Shown: in pieces, positions 1 to 9,287 of the stretch
How positions within the stretch are numbered: position 1 is the first letter of the stretch
Layout: every line of letters begins with the position of its first letter
Source of the DNA: Elizabethkingia sp. YR214
GTDB lineage: Bacteria; Bacteroidota; Bacteroidia; Flavobacteriales; Weeksellaceae
Length of the DNA stretch: 64,000 nt
Assembly: GCF_003058195.1 (NCBI RefSeq)
Contig: NZ_QBUH01000002.1
Location: 310,001 to 374,000 of the forward strand
Direction: 5' to 3'
The notes under the pieces: model-generated
Told to the model about the DNA's origin: nothing
Databases searched by the model: none
The model's input: the letters and a program-made list of their open reading frames with translations, nothing else
Translations under genes and position numbers: made by a program

Positions 1-106
1 AACAGTCCAGAATACTGGATTGTGGAATTAGTTCTTCATTTGGAAAAATTTGGGTAGCGGTTAACTGAGTAAATGAGGCTTGGGGCCCGAGGAATGCTAT
101 TTTCAT
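1..106 (-). CDS. pheA: Prephenate dehydratase, N-terminal fragment (runs off window)
   Basis: The minus strand reads from an ATG at 106 into a peptide beginning MKIAFLGPQASFTQL, the characteristic N-terminus of the prephenate dehydratase catalytic domain, which makes phenylpyruvate in phenylalanine synthesis. Only 35 codons lie inside the window, so the catalytic and ACT domains cannot be seen. The identification rests on this N-terminal motif alone. The next gene, also on the minus strand, ends at 199, leaving 92 bp between the two. Confidence 0.75.
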   Translation of the reverse strand, partial: MKIAFLGPQASFTQLTATQIFPNEELIPQSSILDC

Positions 107-198
107 AAGACAAATGTATGGATTTATCTGTTTTTTCGGAAAGTTTTAGGATAATTTATTTATCTATTTACTTTTATGTAAATCAAAATGTTTGTTTT

Positions 199-1269
199 TT
201 AATTATTTGCATCTCCTTTTTCCAGTCCTTCTTCAATTTTTTCCTGTGCTTCTGCATGATCTTCAGCATTAGCATCAAATTTTTCACTCTTATCCTGTGA
301 TCTTATGACCAAAGAAAGACTAATAGGAAAGTGATCGGAGTCAACAGATTTTTCGACTTTCATATTGACCAAACGGAAATGCGAACTTATAAAAAAATGG
401 TCAAGAGGCCATCTCAAAAACCAGTATTTTGCATGAAAAGTATTGTACATTCCACGTCCTCTGCGGGCATCTAATAATCCGCTTATTTTGAGGAATAGTT
501 TTGTAGTATGCGACCAGGCAACGTCATTCAGATCACCAAAAACAATGGCTGGTTTTGCATACTCTTTTGCCTGTTTACCTACCAGAAGAATCTCGGCATC
601 TCTTTCAGTACTTTCTTCATTTTCCTGCGGAACCGGGGGCGTGGGATGTATGCCATAAAGTCGTACAACATCGCCACTATATTCTACATCTGCAATGATC
701 GAAGGAATCTCTTTACTGACCAGATATTTGACTTCTGAATGTAATAATTTTAACTTCGAGTAAAACAATAGACCATAAGTATTATCTAGCGGTACTTCAA
801 TTTTATAGGTATATTTATCTGTAGCTTTTTTTAGGCCAGTCTTCCAGTGATTATCTGTTTCCAGAAGAAATACAATATCCGGATCTTTGGACTCTATTAG
901 TTGACAAAGTTTTGTGTGATTCGTATTGTCCTGATAGACATTACAAACTAATAAATTTAATGGTTTCTCTTCAGGCTTCGGAATTGTTCTGTTTATCATT
1001 TTCTTGCCTAAAAAGGTATAGGGAAGAATGAGATAAGCAAGATAGAGAATACATAAAATCTGAAGCCATAAAAGGATTTTCTGAAAATTATTAGGTTCCG
1101 GAAATATGAAAAACCAGGCTATTGTAAGGATAATAAGAATAACGAATTTTTGAAACCTTGGGTAATCAAAAATTCGAAATGTCCAGTAATCATTTTTAAT
1201 AAACGGAATCAGCACGCTTACAACAGCCAATACCGATAAAATTTCCAAAATTATCTGTAATATAGCCAT
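199..1269 (-). CDS. Membrane-anchored endonuclease/exonuclease/phosphatase (EEP) family protein
   Basis: This 356-residue protein has three hydrophobic segments in its first 90 residues and then an EEP-fold domain. Fold motifs in order are CNVYQDN (about 109-115), the metal-binding Glu in LLETDNHW (E137), GIHPTPP (206-212), GDLND (245-249), PLDHFF (288-293) and SDHFPI (311-316). The set of metal, Asp and His residues is complete, so a Mg-dependent phosphodiesterase or phosphatase is likely; the substrate cannot be told. The acidic tail after about residue 325 is lysine- and glutamate-rich and looks disordered. It lies 3 bp downstream of the GH43 gene and is probably cotranscribed with it. Confidence 0.8.
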   Translation of the reverse strand: MAILQIILEILSVLAVVSVLIPFIKNDYWTFRIFDYPRFQKFVILIILTIAWFFIFPEPNNFQKILLWLQILCILYLAYLILPYTFLGKKMINRTIPKPEEKPLNLLVCNVYQDNTNHTKLCQLIESKDPDIVFLLETDNHWKTGLKKATDKYTYKIEVPLDNTYGLLFYSKLKLLHSEVKYLVSKEIPSIIADVEYSGDVVRLYGIHPTPPVPQENEESTERDAEILLVGKQAKEYAKPAIVFGDLNDVAWSHTTKLFLKISGLLDARRGRGMYNTFHAKYWFLRWPLDHFFISSHFRLVNMKVEKSVDSDHFPISLSLVIRSQDKSEKFDANAEDHAEAQEKIEEGLEKGDANN

Positions 1270-1272
1270 TGT

Positions 1273-3030
1273 CTATTCCGATTTCATTACCGGTGTTCGT
1301 TCCGAAATGCCATTAGCATTAAAAGCTTCAATCTGGAAGTAATAAGCATCACTCTTATCTGCTCCGGTAAAGTAATATTCATTCTTACCATATACCATAA
1401 TGCTTCCGTATAATTTGTCGGGAGATTTACCAAAATAGATAACATAACCATCCGCCAGATCATTTTGCTTCCATTTGAACCATACACTTCTTCTGTCGGC
1501 ATTTTTTCTTGGTTCAGCACGCAGTGCAACAAAGTTTTCTACTGCTGGTGGTCTTTCTCCGGAACCTTTACCAAATACTCTGAATCCGCTTAATGCAAAC
1601 TTTCCGGTAGGCATTTTCAGATTTTCCATTTTCAGAAAACGTGCTTTCACCGGAGTTTCCAACTCAACATAATCGTGCGGTACATCTTTTTGGTTTTTGC
1701 TTTTGTCTATAATTGTTTTCCATGATTTTCCGTCATTAGAAGCGTAGATCTTATACTGGTGCATCTTATTCAGCGTTTTACCTAAAAACTCTGCATTCTG
1801 ATCGGCATAATTGATTTGTATGGCGTTGACTGTAGAAATATCACCTAAATCTGTCTGGTACCATTCTCCTGCATTTCCGGTTTTTGCACTCCAATAGGTT
1901 TTAATATCTTCATCTACTGCGAGATTTGGCTGAAATCCACCTAAAGTTGAGGAAACCTGAACGGGTTTCTGATAATTTAGCAGCATCCATCCGGCAAAAA
2001 GTCCTTTGCTGAAGTCTTTTCCCTGTGCATATTGTGGAAGGTAAGTAGGGTAGTCGCCATAAGCTGTATTGGTGTACATTACATCATCTTTGTCGAATCC
2101 GGCAGGCCAGATCCCCATTCTCCTTTCAAAGTTATTTTTGGTTGATATAACTATGGTAGAAATATGCCACCAGTTTTTGTAATTATCTTCAAATGTAGCT
2201 CCGTGCCCGGCCCCTCTGGCAAATCCGCCAGGTTTGTAAGAAAAAGGGTTATGGCTCTGGTAGGTAAAGCCTTCTAATGGTTTGTCACTTACATAAACGC
2301 CATCTCCGTAACCACTGAATTCTGTCCCCGGAGCGCCATATTGCAGGTAATACTTTCCATTATGCTTGGTCATCCATGCACCTTCAATAAAAGGCGGTAA
2401 AAAGGTATTGTCATTATATTCTCCAAATCTTTCCCAGCCATGCTCCGAAGGCTCTAATCCTAAAAGAGGTTTTACATAACCTTCAGATTGTAAGGTTTTG
2501 GTGTTAATCTCCGTTCCCAGAATAGGATAGGCATTACTGGAGCCCCAGTATAGATAAAGTTTATCTGTATCTTCATCGTAATGGAAAGCAGGATCCCATG
2601 CACCTACTTTAAATTCTTTTACAGCAATTTCCCAATTATCTTTGGTGGGATCTGTACTTTTCCAAATGGGGAAATCAGGATTGTGAGTCGAGCCAATAAC
2701 ATACATAGCATCTTTCATTACAAAGACGGCTGGTGCACACAATTCGTCAAATACTTTATGTTGTGGAAGAAGAAATTTACGGGAGACAAATTTCCAGTTC
2801 AGCATATCATCGCTCCACCAGTAACCCCATTGGTTTGTAGAAAACATGAAATATTTTCCTTTGAAAGTTACAATTACCGGATCGGCAGTAGCCCTGTGTT
2901 TTCCCTGTGTTGCAAAATTTGGAATAGGCGTATAGCCATAATCTACATTTACGGGATTGGCATAGGTTTTTTGCTGTGCCCTGGCTATAAATACTGAAAG
3001 TATTGCTGCTCCGAAAAGAATCTTCTTCAT
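1273..3030 (-). CDS. Secreted glycoside hydrolase family 43 protein with F5/8-type C and fibronectin III modules
   Basis: The start at 3030 gives a clean signal peptide (MKKILFGAAILSVFIARAQ); an upstream ATG at 3066 would add 12 residues that spoil it. The catalytic five-bladed propeller shows the GH43 triad: Asp in ATADPVI (D50), Asp in GAWDPAF (D146) and the general acid Glu in FIEGAWM (E216). A discoidin/F5/8C carbohydrate-binding region follows (roughly residues 370-490), then a fibronectin III-like domain to the C-terminus. It probably trims arabinose-, xylose- or galactose-containing polysaccharide outside the cytoplasm. No SusCD pair is nearby, so this is not a typical polysaccharide utilisation locus. 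Confidence 0.88.
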   Translation of the reverse strand: MKKILFGAAILSVFIARAQQKTYANPVNVDYGYTPIPNFATQGKHRATADPVIVTFKGKYFMFSTNQWGYWWSDDMLNWKFVSRKFLLPQHKVFDELCAPAVFVMKDAMYVIGSTHNPDFPIWKSTDPTKDNWEIAVKEFKVGAWDPAFHYDEDTDKLYLYWGSSNAYPILGTEINTKTLQSEGYVKPLLGLEPSEHGWERFGEYNDNTFLPPFIEGAWMTKHNGKYYLQYGAPGTEFSGYGDGVYVSDKPLEGFTYQSHNPFSYKPGGFARGAGHGATFEDNYKNWWHISTIVISTKNNFERRMGIWPAGFDKDDVMYTNTAYGDYPTYLPQYAQGKDFSKGLFAGWMLLNYQKPVQVSSTLGGFQPNLAVDEDIKTYWSAKTGNAGEWYQTDLGDISTVNAIQINYADQNAEFLGKTLNKMHQYKIYASNDGKSWKTIIDKSKNQKDVPHDYVELETPVKARFLKMENLKMPTGKFALSGFRVFGKGSGERPPAVENFVALRAEPRKNADRRSVWFKWKQNDLADGYVIYFGKSPDKLYGSIMVYGKNEYYFTGADKSDAYYFQIEAFNANGISERTPVMKSE

Positions 3031-3084
3031 AAACTGGTATATACAATCAAAGATAAAGGAAATCAACTAAATAAAAGGAGTTAA

Positions 3085-3112
3085 AATAAAAACCGCAGGA
3101 AAAATCCTGCGG
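3085..3112 (-). terminator. Intrinsic terminator downstream of the 3140-3505 gene
   Basis: CCGCAGGA (3093-3100) and TCCTGCGG (3105-3112) form an 8-bp perfect stem with an AAAA loop. On the minus strand a T-rich run follows, so it should stop transcription leaving the gene at 3140. Confidence 0.8.
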
Positions 3113-3139
3113 AGTAGTTCATTAAGAGTAGTAAAAAAA

Positions 3140-3505
3140 TTAAGATTTAACTTCAGATCCCATTCCTTCGCTTGAAGACTTAAACTTAAGATCTGGAAAG
3201 CTATGAATCTGATATTTATTCCTTACATCGATTTCTTTTTTCAGATTTTCATAACTTTTAGCCTCGTCAATGGTCATATTTTCAAACCAATAAACTTTTA
3301 GCACATTATTCTGATCAAAGACCAGCTTAGCTTTTTCAGCCTCACTATCGGTTTTGATCACAACGCTGGCCATATAATTAGCATTCACATCTTCGTTCAG
3401 ATATACAATATAATCTGAATTACTAAATCCGGAATTTTCCAAGTCGGTTTCCAGTTTTTTGTAGTCGCGTTGATTATTAAATAATCCGGTTATGATATTA
3501 GACAT
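3140..3505 (-). CDS. Small soluble protein of unknown function
   Basis: This 121-residue acidic protein has no signal peptide or membrane segment. It begins MSNIITGLFNNQRDYKKLE, a pattern reminiscent of small stress proteins with a repeated ferredoxin-like half-domain (ITGLFNNxxDAxxA), but the match is too loose for a family call. It lies 63 bp beyond the start codon end of the acs stop side, on the same strand, and has its own terminator, so it may be a read-through member of the acs transcript or a separate unit. Confidence 0.65.
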   Translation of the reverse strand: MSNIITGLFNNQRDYKKLETDLENSGFSNSDYIVYLNEDVNANYMASVVIKTDSEAEKAKLVFDQNNVLKVYWFENMTIDEAKSYENLKKEIDVRNKYQIHSFPDLKFKSSSEGMGSEVKS

Positions 3506-3568
3506 GGCAAAGATTTTTTTAATCCTCTATAAAGTTATTAAAAAATATTATATAATAGTAATAAAATA

Positions 3569-5482
3569 TTATTCAATACGTTCATTCTTTATTTCTTCTA
3601 CAATTTCAGGATTTAATAGTGTTGAGATATCTCCGAAATTACTGAAATCTCCTTCAGCAATCTTTCTTAAGATCCTTCTCATAATTTTTCCCGAACGGGT
3701 TTTTGGAAGTGCAGATACAAATTGAATTTTGTCCAGTTTGGCAATTGGGCCTATGCTATCGGAAATCAATAGGTTGATTTCTTTTTTCAGGTTATCCTTA
3801 TCACGATTCTCACCCGTTTCCTTAAGGATTACATAGCCGTACAGAGCATTGCCTTTAATATCATGAGGGTAACCCACAATTGCAGATTCTGCAACCGCAG
3901 GATGAAGGTTGATACTGTCTTCAATTGGAGCGGTACCCAGATTGTGGCCTGATACGATAATAACATCGTCTACACGTCCTGTAATACGATAATAGCCAAC
4001 CTCATCTCTTAATGCGCCATCACCTGTGAAATACTTACCGGGGAAAGCTGAGAAATAAGTTTCTTTATAACGTTGGTGGTCTCCCCAGATTGTACGTGCG
4101 ATTCCGGGCCAAGGGAAACGGATACAAAGGTTTCCGGTAACCTGATTCCCGGTAATCTCGTTACGCTTATCATCCATTAGTACTGGCTGAACTCCCGGAA
4201 GTGGTAAAGTTGCGTAGGTAGGCTTAGTAGGTGTAACAAATGGGATAGGGGATATAAGAATACCACCTGTCTCAGTTTGCCACCAGGTATCTACTATAGG
4301 ACATTTTTTATTTCCTACGTGGTCATTATACCAGTGCCATGCTTCATCGTTGATTGGTTCACCAACGGAACCGATAACTCTTAAGCTGCTAAGGTCATGC
4401 TTGTCCACCCATTCAGAATTTTCTTTAGCCAAAGAACGGATAGCTGTAGGTGCAGTATAAAACTGAGTCACTTTATGTTTCTCTACTACCTGCCAAAAAC
4501 GGTCTGCTTCCGGATAACTTGGTACCCCTTCGAAAATAATAGTGGTGGCACCATTACACAAAGGACCATATAATATATAAGAATGTCCTGTAATCCAGCC
4601 TATATCTGCTGTACACCAGTAAATATCATTCTCCTGATAATCGAATACATTTTTAAAAGTATAAGCCGTATATACCATGTAACCGGCACATGTATGTAAC
4701 ATGCCTTTTGGCTTACCAGTAGAACCGGATGTATAAAGTATAAATAACGGATCCTCTGCATCCATTACTTTGGTAACAAAGTCAGAAGATGCTTTTTCAT
4801 AATAATCATCCAGCCAGAAGTCTCTTCCTTCTTTCATTTTAACTTCAGTATTGGTACGTTTTACCACCAATACTTTATCAATACCTGTGTCATGATTATC
4901 CAAAGCCTCATCCACAATACCTTTAAGATCAAGAGCTTTGTTTCCTCTATAGCTACCGTCTGAACATACAATTACTTTAGCACCACAATCCTGTGCTCTG
5001 GAAGCAATTGCAGAAGAAGAGAAACCAGCAAAAATAACGGAGTGTACAGCGCCCATCTTTGCGCAAGCAAGCATTGTTACTGCCAGTTCCGGAATCATAG
5101 GTAAATATATACATACACGATCGCCTTTTTTTACTCCCAGTTCAGTTAGTATATTGGCCATTTTGCATACTCTCTCATGCAGATCTTTATAAGTGATATG
5201 TTGAGCTTCTTCTTTAGGATCGTTGGGTTCCCAGATTATAGCTGTTTTGTCTCCTCTTTCATTAAGGTGCCTGTCCAGACAGTTTTTGGTAATATTTAGT
5301 TTTGCATTTTTAAACCATTTGATGTCGGCCTCTTCCATATCGTATTCCAGAACCTTGCTCCATCTTTGGTACCATACGAAGTTTTCGTCTGCAATTTTGT
5401 CCCAGAATTTTTTAGGGTTTTTAATGGATTTTTTGTATTGCTTAAAATAATCCATTAAGTTTTCAATCTGGTAATTTCTCAT
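3569..5482 (-). CDS. acs: Acetyl-CoA synthetase (AMP-forming acetate-CoA ligase)
   Basis: This 637-residue protein activates acetate to acetyl-AMP and then acetyl-CoA in the cytoplasm. ANL-superfamily motifs are all present: the P-loop YTSGSTGKPKG, the acetate/adenylate motif DTWWQTETGG, the hinge YRITGRVDDVI, and the C-terminal PKTRSGKIMRRILR with the catalytic lysine that is usually controlled by acetylation. The length matches the family. It lies downstream of the SLC5-type sensor kinase and response regulator on the same strand. In Vibrio, kinases of that architecture (CrbS/CrbR) switch on acs, so the neighbourhood suggests the same signal-response pairing here. Confidence 0.95.
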   Translation of the reverse strand: MRNYQIENLMDYFKQYKKSIKNPKKFWDKIADENFVWYQRWSKVLEYDMEEADIKWFKNAKLNITKNCLDRHLNERGDKTAIIWEPNDPKEEAQHITYKDLHERVCKMANILTELGVKKGDRVCIYLPMIPELAVTMLACAKMGAVHSVIFAGFSSSAIASRAQDCGAKVIVCSDGSYRGNKALDLKGIVDEALDNHDTGIDKVLVVKRTNTEVKMKEGRDFWLDDYYEKASSDFVTKVMDAEDPLFILYTSGSTGKPKGMLHTCAGYMVYTAYTFKNVFDYQENDIYWCTADIGWITGHSYILYGPLCNGATTIIFEGVPSYPEADRFWQVVEKHKVTQFYTAPTAIRSLAKENSEWVDKHDLSSLRVIGSVGEPINDEAWHWYNDHVGNKKCPIVDTWWQTETGGILISPIPFVTPTKPTYATLPLPGVQPVLMDDKRNEITGNQVTGNLCIRFPWPGIARTIWGDHQRYKETYFSAFPGKYFTGDGALRDEVGYYRITGRVDDVIIVSGHNLGTAPIEDSINLHPAVAESAIVGYPHDIKGNALYGYVILKETGENRDKDNLKKEINLLISDSIGPIAKLDKIQFVSALPKTRSGKIMRRILRKIAEGDFSNFGDISTLLNPEIVEEIKNERIE

Positions 5483-5688
5483 ATCAATTTCATTTTTGAA
5501 AGTTTAAGTTTTTATAAAGTTAATGTTTTTTATTTGTTAGTCCCTACTTTCTACTTGTCACAGGTATTACTTTTACGTCTAATGGCTATGTTTTGTCATT
5601 CTGAAATAAAAAATTGAGGTGATAAATATTGACTGATTTATAATGATATGCCAACATATTATTAGTACCCCAGAGATTTGATAATCTT

Positions 5689-6051
5689 CTATTGAAACAA
5701 GTCTTCCATTTGCTGGATTAATTTTTTAATAGAATAAGGTTTCCCTACATAAGCATCTGCACCCAGAATCATTCCTTTTTCAATATCTTTCGGTGTATTT
5801 TTGGCACTTAATAAAATAATTTTAATATCACTCAGAGCTTTTTGTTGTTTTATAATTTCCAGGGTACTATACCCATCCAGATTTGGCATCATAATATCCA
5901 GTATAATAACATCAGGAGTAATGGTTTTCAGAAAATTTAGGACCTCGGTTCCATCTCTTGCAATAAACACCTCGTAACCGCTTTTTCTAAAGCTATATTC
6001 CAGAGACATCAGTATTTTGTGTTCATCATCTGCAATGATAATCTTTTTCAT
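5689..6051 (-). CDS. Single-domain response regulator (CheY-like receiver)
   Basis: The 120 residues form one receiver domain: acidic pocket DDE (8-10), phospho-acceptor Asp52 in ILDIMMPN, Ser82 in LLSAKNTP and Lys104 in GKPYSI. No DNA-binding output domain is present, so it must act by protein contact or pass phosphate on. It lies 23 bp downstream of the SLC5-type kinase gene, its likely partner. In the Vibrio acetate switch the cognate regulator CrbR has a LuxR-type output, so the lack of one here is a real difference. Confidence 0.93.
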   Translation of the reverse strand: MKKIIIADDEHKILMSLEYSFRKSGYEVFIARDGTEVLNFLKTITPDVIILDIMMPNLDGYSTLEIIKQQKALSDIKIILLSAKNTPKDIEKGMILGADAYVGKPYSIKKLIQQMEDLFQ

Positions 6052-6074
6052 ATTTTATTTTCATTTATTGTTCG

Positions 6075-8762
6075 TTATATAGTTTGTTGCTTTCTATTAT
6101 TTTCCGGAAGTATAATGGTAAAGGTAACTCCAAATTTGTTATTTTCAGCTTTTATTAATCCGCGATGTGCCTCAATAATTTTTTTTGATATTGCCAGTCC
6201 TAATCCGCTGCCCACAGGCTTTATCCTGTTCTGATTTTTGGATTGGTAGAATCTATCAAAAATATTTTCCAGATCCTCTTCCGGAATATTTTTACCTGTA
6301 TTAGATATTTCAACAATTAGCAGATGTTCTTTTTCATATAATTTACCTTGTATATTACCTTGCTCATTAGTGAATTTTAAAGCATTGCCAATAATATTTT
6401 GGAATAGCTGAATAAATTTTGCTTCATCATATTCATATAAATGCCGTTTCAGAAGATCAATTTCAGTTGAATAAACATTTTTTTGTTGTATCATATGAAG
6501 CAGCGGTTTGAGTGCCTTTCTATAAGTTTCAACAATATTATACTTCTGTATATTCAAAGGCACTTCATTATGTTCCAGTTTATCCAGGTAAAGAATATCA
6601 TTAATTATTTCACTCAATCTGTCGGATTCCGTAATAATATTATTCAGAAATTCTTTTTTAATTTCTAATGGAATATCATGATCATCTGCTAGTATTTCCC
6701 CTGCTGAACGAATCGCTGTAATAGGTGTTCTCAGCTCATGGGCTACGGTATCCAGAAAATCATTTTTTTGCTGGTCTTTCATTATCAGATTTTCATTGGC
6801 TGTTGTAAGGTTGTGGGAGAGTTGTTTAAGTTCTTCCGATTGTTCTGTAAGTTTTTTATTGAGGCTGATGTTCTCTTTGGATTCTTCTAATATTTTTAAA
6901 ACTTCTTTCAAAGAAATTTTATCTTCTTTGGTTACACCTTCAATTAAAATTTTTGCAGATGCAGTACCTATTCTGCCTGCTAAAAGGTTTTCCGAAAATT
7001 TTATAAACCTGGAATCAGTGGTTTCTGTCTGCGAGTCTATATTATATTTTAAATTGAAAATTCTTATCGCCTGTTCGGTTTTCTTTTTACCTAAAAAACG
7101 TTCTAATATATTTTTAATATCTGAAACATAAGCAGTTCCCCGCCAAATAAATGCATTTTCGTGATTCAGGATATATTTATCTATATCAATATAAAGCTCT
7201 GCAAAGTTCCTTTCGCGGTAATTCCCTTTGGTACTGGCTGAAATGATGGTGAATAAGCCTGTGTTTACTAAAAGAGACCAAAAGAAAATCTCAGAAATTT
7301 TGGATAAATAGGGAATTGTAAAGAAGTCGAAGGAATTGTACATATCTCTTAAAACTCCTTTGAATTCTTGATTGTATGAAAAATAATACTGTGGAATGAT
7401 CAATCCGAAATAACATATTGCCAATCCGGCAGTAAGACCAATTATGGTGCCTTTATAGCTTCCTCTTCTCCAGAATATAGCTCCAAAGAATGCAGGTGCT
7501 AATTGTGCAATTACCACAAATGAAATCAACCCTACGGAATCCAATGATGTCTGCAAGATGAAATATTTATAGAAAACAAATGCCATGATGATGAGGGCGA
7601 AGATGCTGAATTTTCTGATGTTGGTAATGTTTCGTGTATTCTGCTCCTCGCTTTCGGATTTGAACTTTCCAAGTAATCCATAAGGAATGATGAGGTTATT
7701 GGAAAGCATAATGGATAAAGTAATGGCGGAAATAATGATCATGGAGATGCACGAGCTCAATCCTCCAAGAAAGACCAAAACGGTAATCAAGGTATTATCA
7801 AAATACTGTGGAATCAGGATGGAGTAGAACTCTGGGTTTACTTTTTGTCCATCAAAAATCAGTCTTCCTCCCCAGGCAATCGGAAAAATGAATATTGTGA
7901 AGATCAGCAGATAAAGGGGAAAGAACCAAATAGCGGTTCTGATATGTTTTTCCTGTCTGTTTTCCACAACAGCAACATGGAACTGTCTTGGTAATATGCA
8001 GATAGCCGTTGCTGAAATCATACACAGAACCATCCAGTTCATGGCGCCTTCAATTCCATTGAAGGTATTTTTCTCCTTGAAGTCCTCAAAATGACTGGCT
8101 TTCTGATAAATATCCGCGAATCCGTCAAAGACATAGTATATCACGAAAAGACCAAGGATGATGATGAAGAAAAGCTTCAGGAAACTTTCCAATGCTATGG
8201 CGGAAATGATTCCCAAACGTTTTTCCGAAGCATCCACATATCTCGTTCCGTAATAAGAGGAAAATAAAGCAATCAATATAACGACGAATGTGGCGTTATC
8301 ACTCAAGAGATTTTTTGATATAGAGGTTTCCGTCACCAAATGAAAGGTCTCGGAGATTGCTTTGATTTGCAATCCAATGTAAGGGACGATGGCCAAAAGA
8401 CAGACAATGGTGATGATGGCGCCTAAGCTTCTGCTGTTTCCGTACCTCAGGGCAATGAAATCGGCAAGGCTGCTTATTTTGTTTACCCTTGAAATCCTTA
8501 CGATTCTTGTGTTGATATAAATCCATGCCGGAATAATCATGGCGGGACCAATGTAGATAGGTAGGTAGTCCAGCCCACTTGTAGCTGCCACACCAATACT
8601 TCCATAGTAGGTCCACGCCGAACAATACACAGCCAAAGACAACGCATAGATATAAGGATTGTTGATCCATAGTTTGCTTCTTTTCTTCTCTGCCAGATGG
8701 GCGACCAAGAACAGAAGAGCCAGGTAAAACAGAACTACGAAGAACAATGCAAAGCTATTCAT
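6075..8762 (-). CDS. SLC5 (Na+/solute symporter)-STAC-histidine kinase fusion sensor
   Basis: An 895-residue fusion. Residues 1 to about 510 are a polytopic sodium:solute symporter domain. About 520-625 looks like the STAC linker typical of these sensors, followed by a coiled coil (about 625-665). The kinase core has His675 in AHELRTPI, the N-box around NIIGNALKF (789-797), G1 at NTGKNI and G2 at GSGLGLAI (851-858). No PAS domain is evident. The architecture is that of CbrA/CrbS sensors, in which solute movement through the symporter domain is coupled to signalling. The small membrane gene upstream overlaps its start by 8 bp, so the two are translationally coupled. The ligand is inferred to be acetate or a related acid from the linked acs. 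Confidence 0.9.
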   Translation of the reverse strand: MNSFALFFVVLFYLALLFLVAHLAEKKRSKLWINNPYIYALSLAVYCSAWTYYGSIGVAATSGLDYLPIYIGPAMIIPAWIYINTRIVRISRVNKISSLADFIALRYGNSRSLGAIITIVCLLAIVPYIGLQIKAISETFHLVTETSISKNLLSDNATFVVILIALFSSYYGTRYVDASEKRLGIISAIALESFLKLFFIIILGLFVIYYVFDGFADIYQKASHFEDFKEKNTFNGIEGAMNWMVLCMISATAICILPRQFHVAVVENRQEKHIRTAIWFFPLYLLIFTIFIFPIAWGGRLIFDGQKVNPEFYSILIPQYFDNTLITVLVFLGGLSSCISMIIISAITLSIMLSNNLIIPYGLLGKFKSESEEQNTRNITNIRKFSIFALIIMAFVFYKYFILQTSLDSVGLISFVVIAQLAPAFFGAIFWRRGSYKGTIIGLTAGLAICYFGLIIPQYYFSYNQEFKGVLRDMYNSFDFFTIPYLSKISEIFFWSLLVNTGLFTIISASTKGNYRERNFAELYIDIDKYILNHENAFIWRGTAYVSDIKNILERFLGKKKTEQAIRIFNLKYNIDSQTETTDSRFIKFSENLLAGRIGTASAKILIEGVTKEDKISLKEVLKILEESKENISLNKKLTEQSEELKQLSHNLTTANENLIMKDQQKNDFLDTVAHELRTPITAIRSAGEILADDHDIPLEIKKEFLNNIITESDRLSEIINDILYLDKLEHNEVPLNIQKYNIVETYRKALKPLLHMIQQKNVYSTEIDLLKRHLYEYDEAKFIQLFQNIIGNALKFTNEQGNIQGKLYEKEHLLIVEISNTGKNIPEEDLENIFDRFYQSKNQNRIKPVGSGLGLAISKKIIEAHRGLIKAENNKFGVTFTIILPENNRKQQTI

Positions 8763-8949
8763 TGTATTTTTTAACGATTACAAAAGAAATAATGATGGAA
8801 ATCAACCAAACGACGAACAGGTAGATCAAAATCAGGGGATAACCCAAAACTTCCCGCTCACTATTGAAGAGTAGTGAGATGGGTATGCTGAAGGCAATCA
8901 TCAATCCAATGCTCAGGATAACCAGTTTTTGCTCGTGTCTTCTTTTCAT
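8755..8949 (-). CDS. Small two-helix membrane protein, candidate partner of the SLC5 sensor
   Basis: A 64-residue protein with two transmembrane helices and charged ends (MKRRHEQK at the start, KKYNE at the end). It resembles the small companion subunits (DUF4212/DUF485 type) found next to SLC5 symporters. I place the start at 8949 because the upstream in-frame ATG at 8997 adds a non-membrane stretch that does not fit such proteins. Its stop overlaps the sensor-kinase start by 8 bp, which argues for joint synthesis and probably a complex. Confidence 0.75.
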   Translation of the reverse strand: MKRRHEQKLVILSIGLMIAFSIPISLLFNSEREVLGYPLILIYLFVVWLISIIISFVIVKKYNE

Positions 8950-9017
8950 AAATGCTTTCTGAAAAGGTACTTGATGGGTAGATTGAACACCCATCAAGTA
9001 TCATGTGTCTTTTATAA

Positions 9018-9245
9018 TTATATCTTATCGTCAGAATATTCTCCTGTTAATGCATAGTAACCGAAGATGGCCATTCCGCCTGATACAATCGGCGTCAGCA
9101 CGAATAAGATGATGATTCCGAAAACCAAATCTTCCTGCTTCCCTGAGGTAATTTTTGGTATCCCCATGACGGTGATTCCGAAATACCCTACGATTAATGC
9201 TATTGCAATCCAAAGAATGCCTAATATTTTTTTTAGTCCGTTCAT
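9018..9245 (-). CDS. Small two-helix membrane protein linked to the MFS transporter
   Basis: A 75-residue protein with hydrophobic helices at about 5-28 and 42-66 and an acidic C-terminus. It sits 42 bp downstream of the MHS-family transporter gene and upstream of the kinase genes. I recall small proteins of this type beside MFS transporters in related flavobacteria, but I cannot name a function. A role as an accessory subunit of the transporter or sensor is inferred from position only. Confidence 0.7.
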   Translation of the reverse strand: MNGLKKILGILWIAIALIVGYFGITVMGIPKITSGKQEDLVFGIIILFVLTPIVSGGMAIFGYYALTGEYSDDKI

Positions 9246-9287
9246 TTTAATAGTTTTAAAATTAATGAAATTTGAGTGATTCGGTGG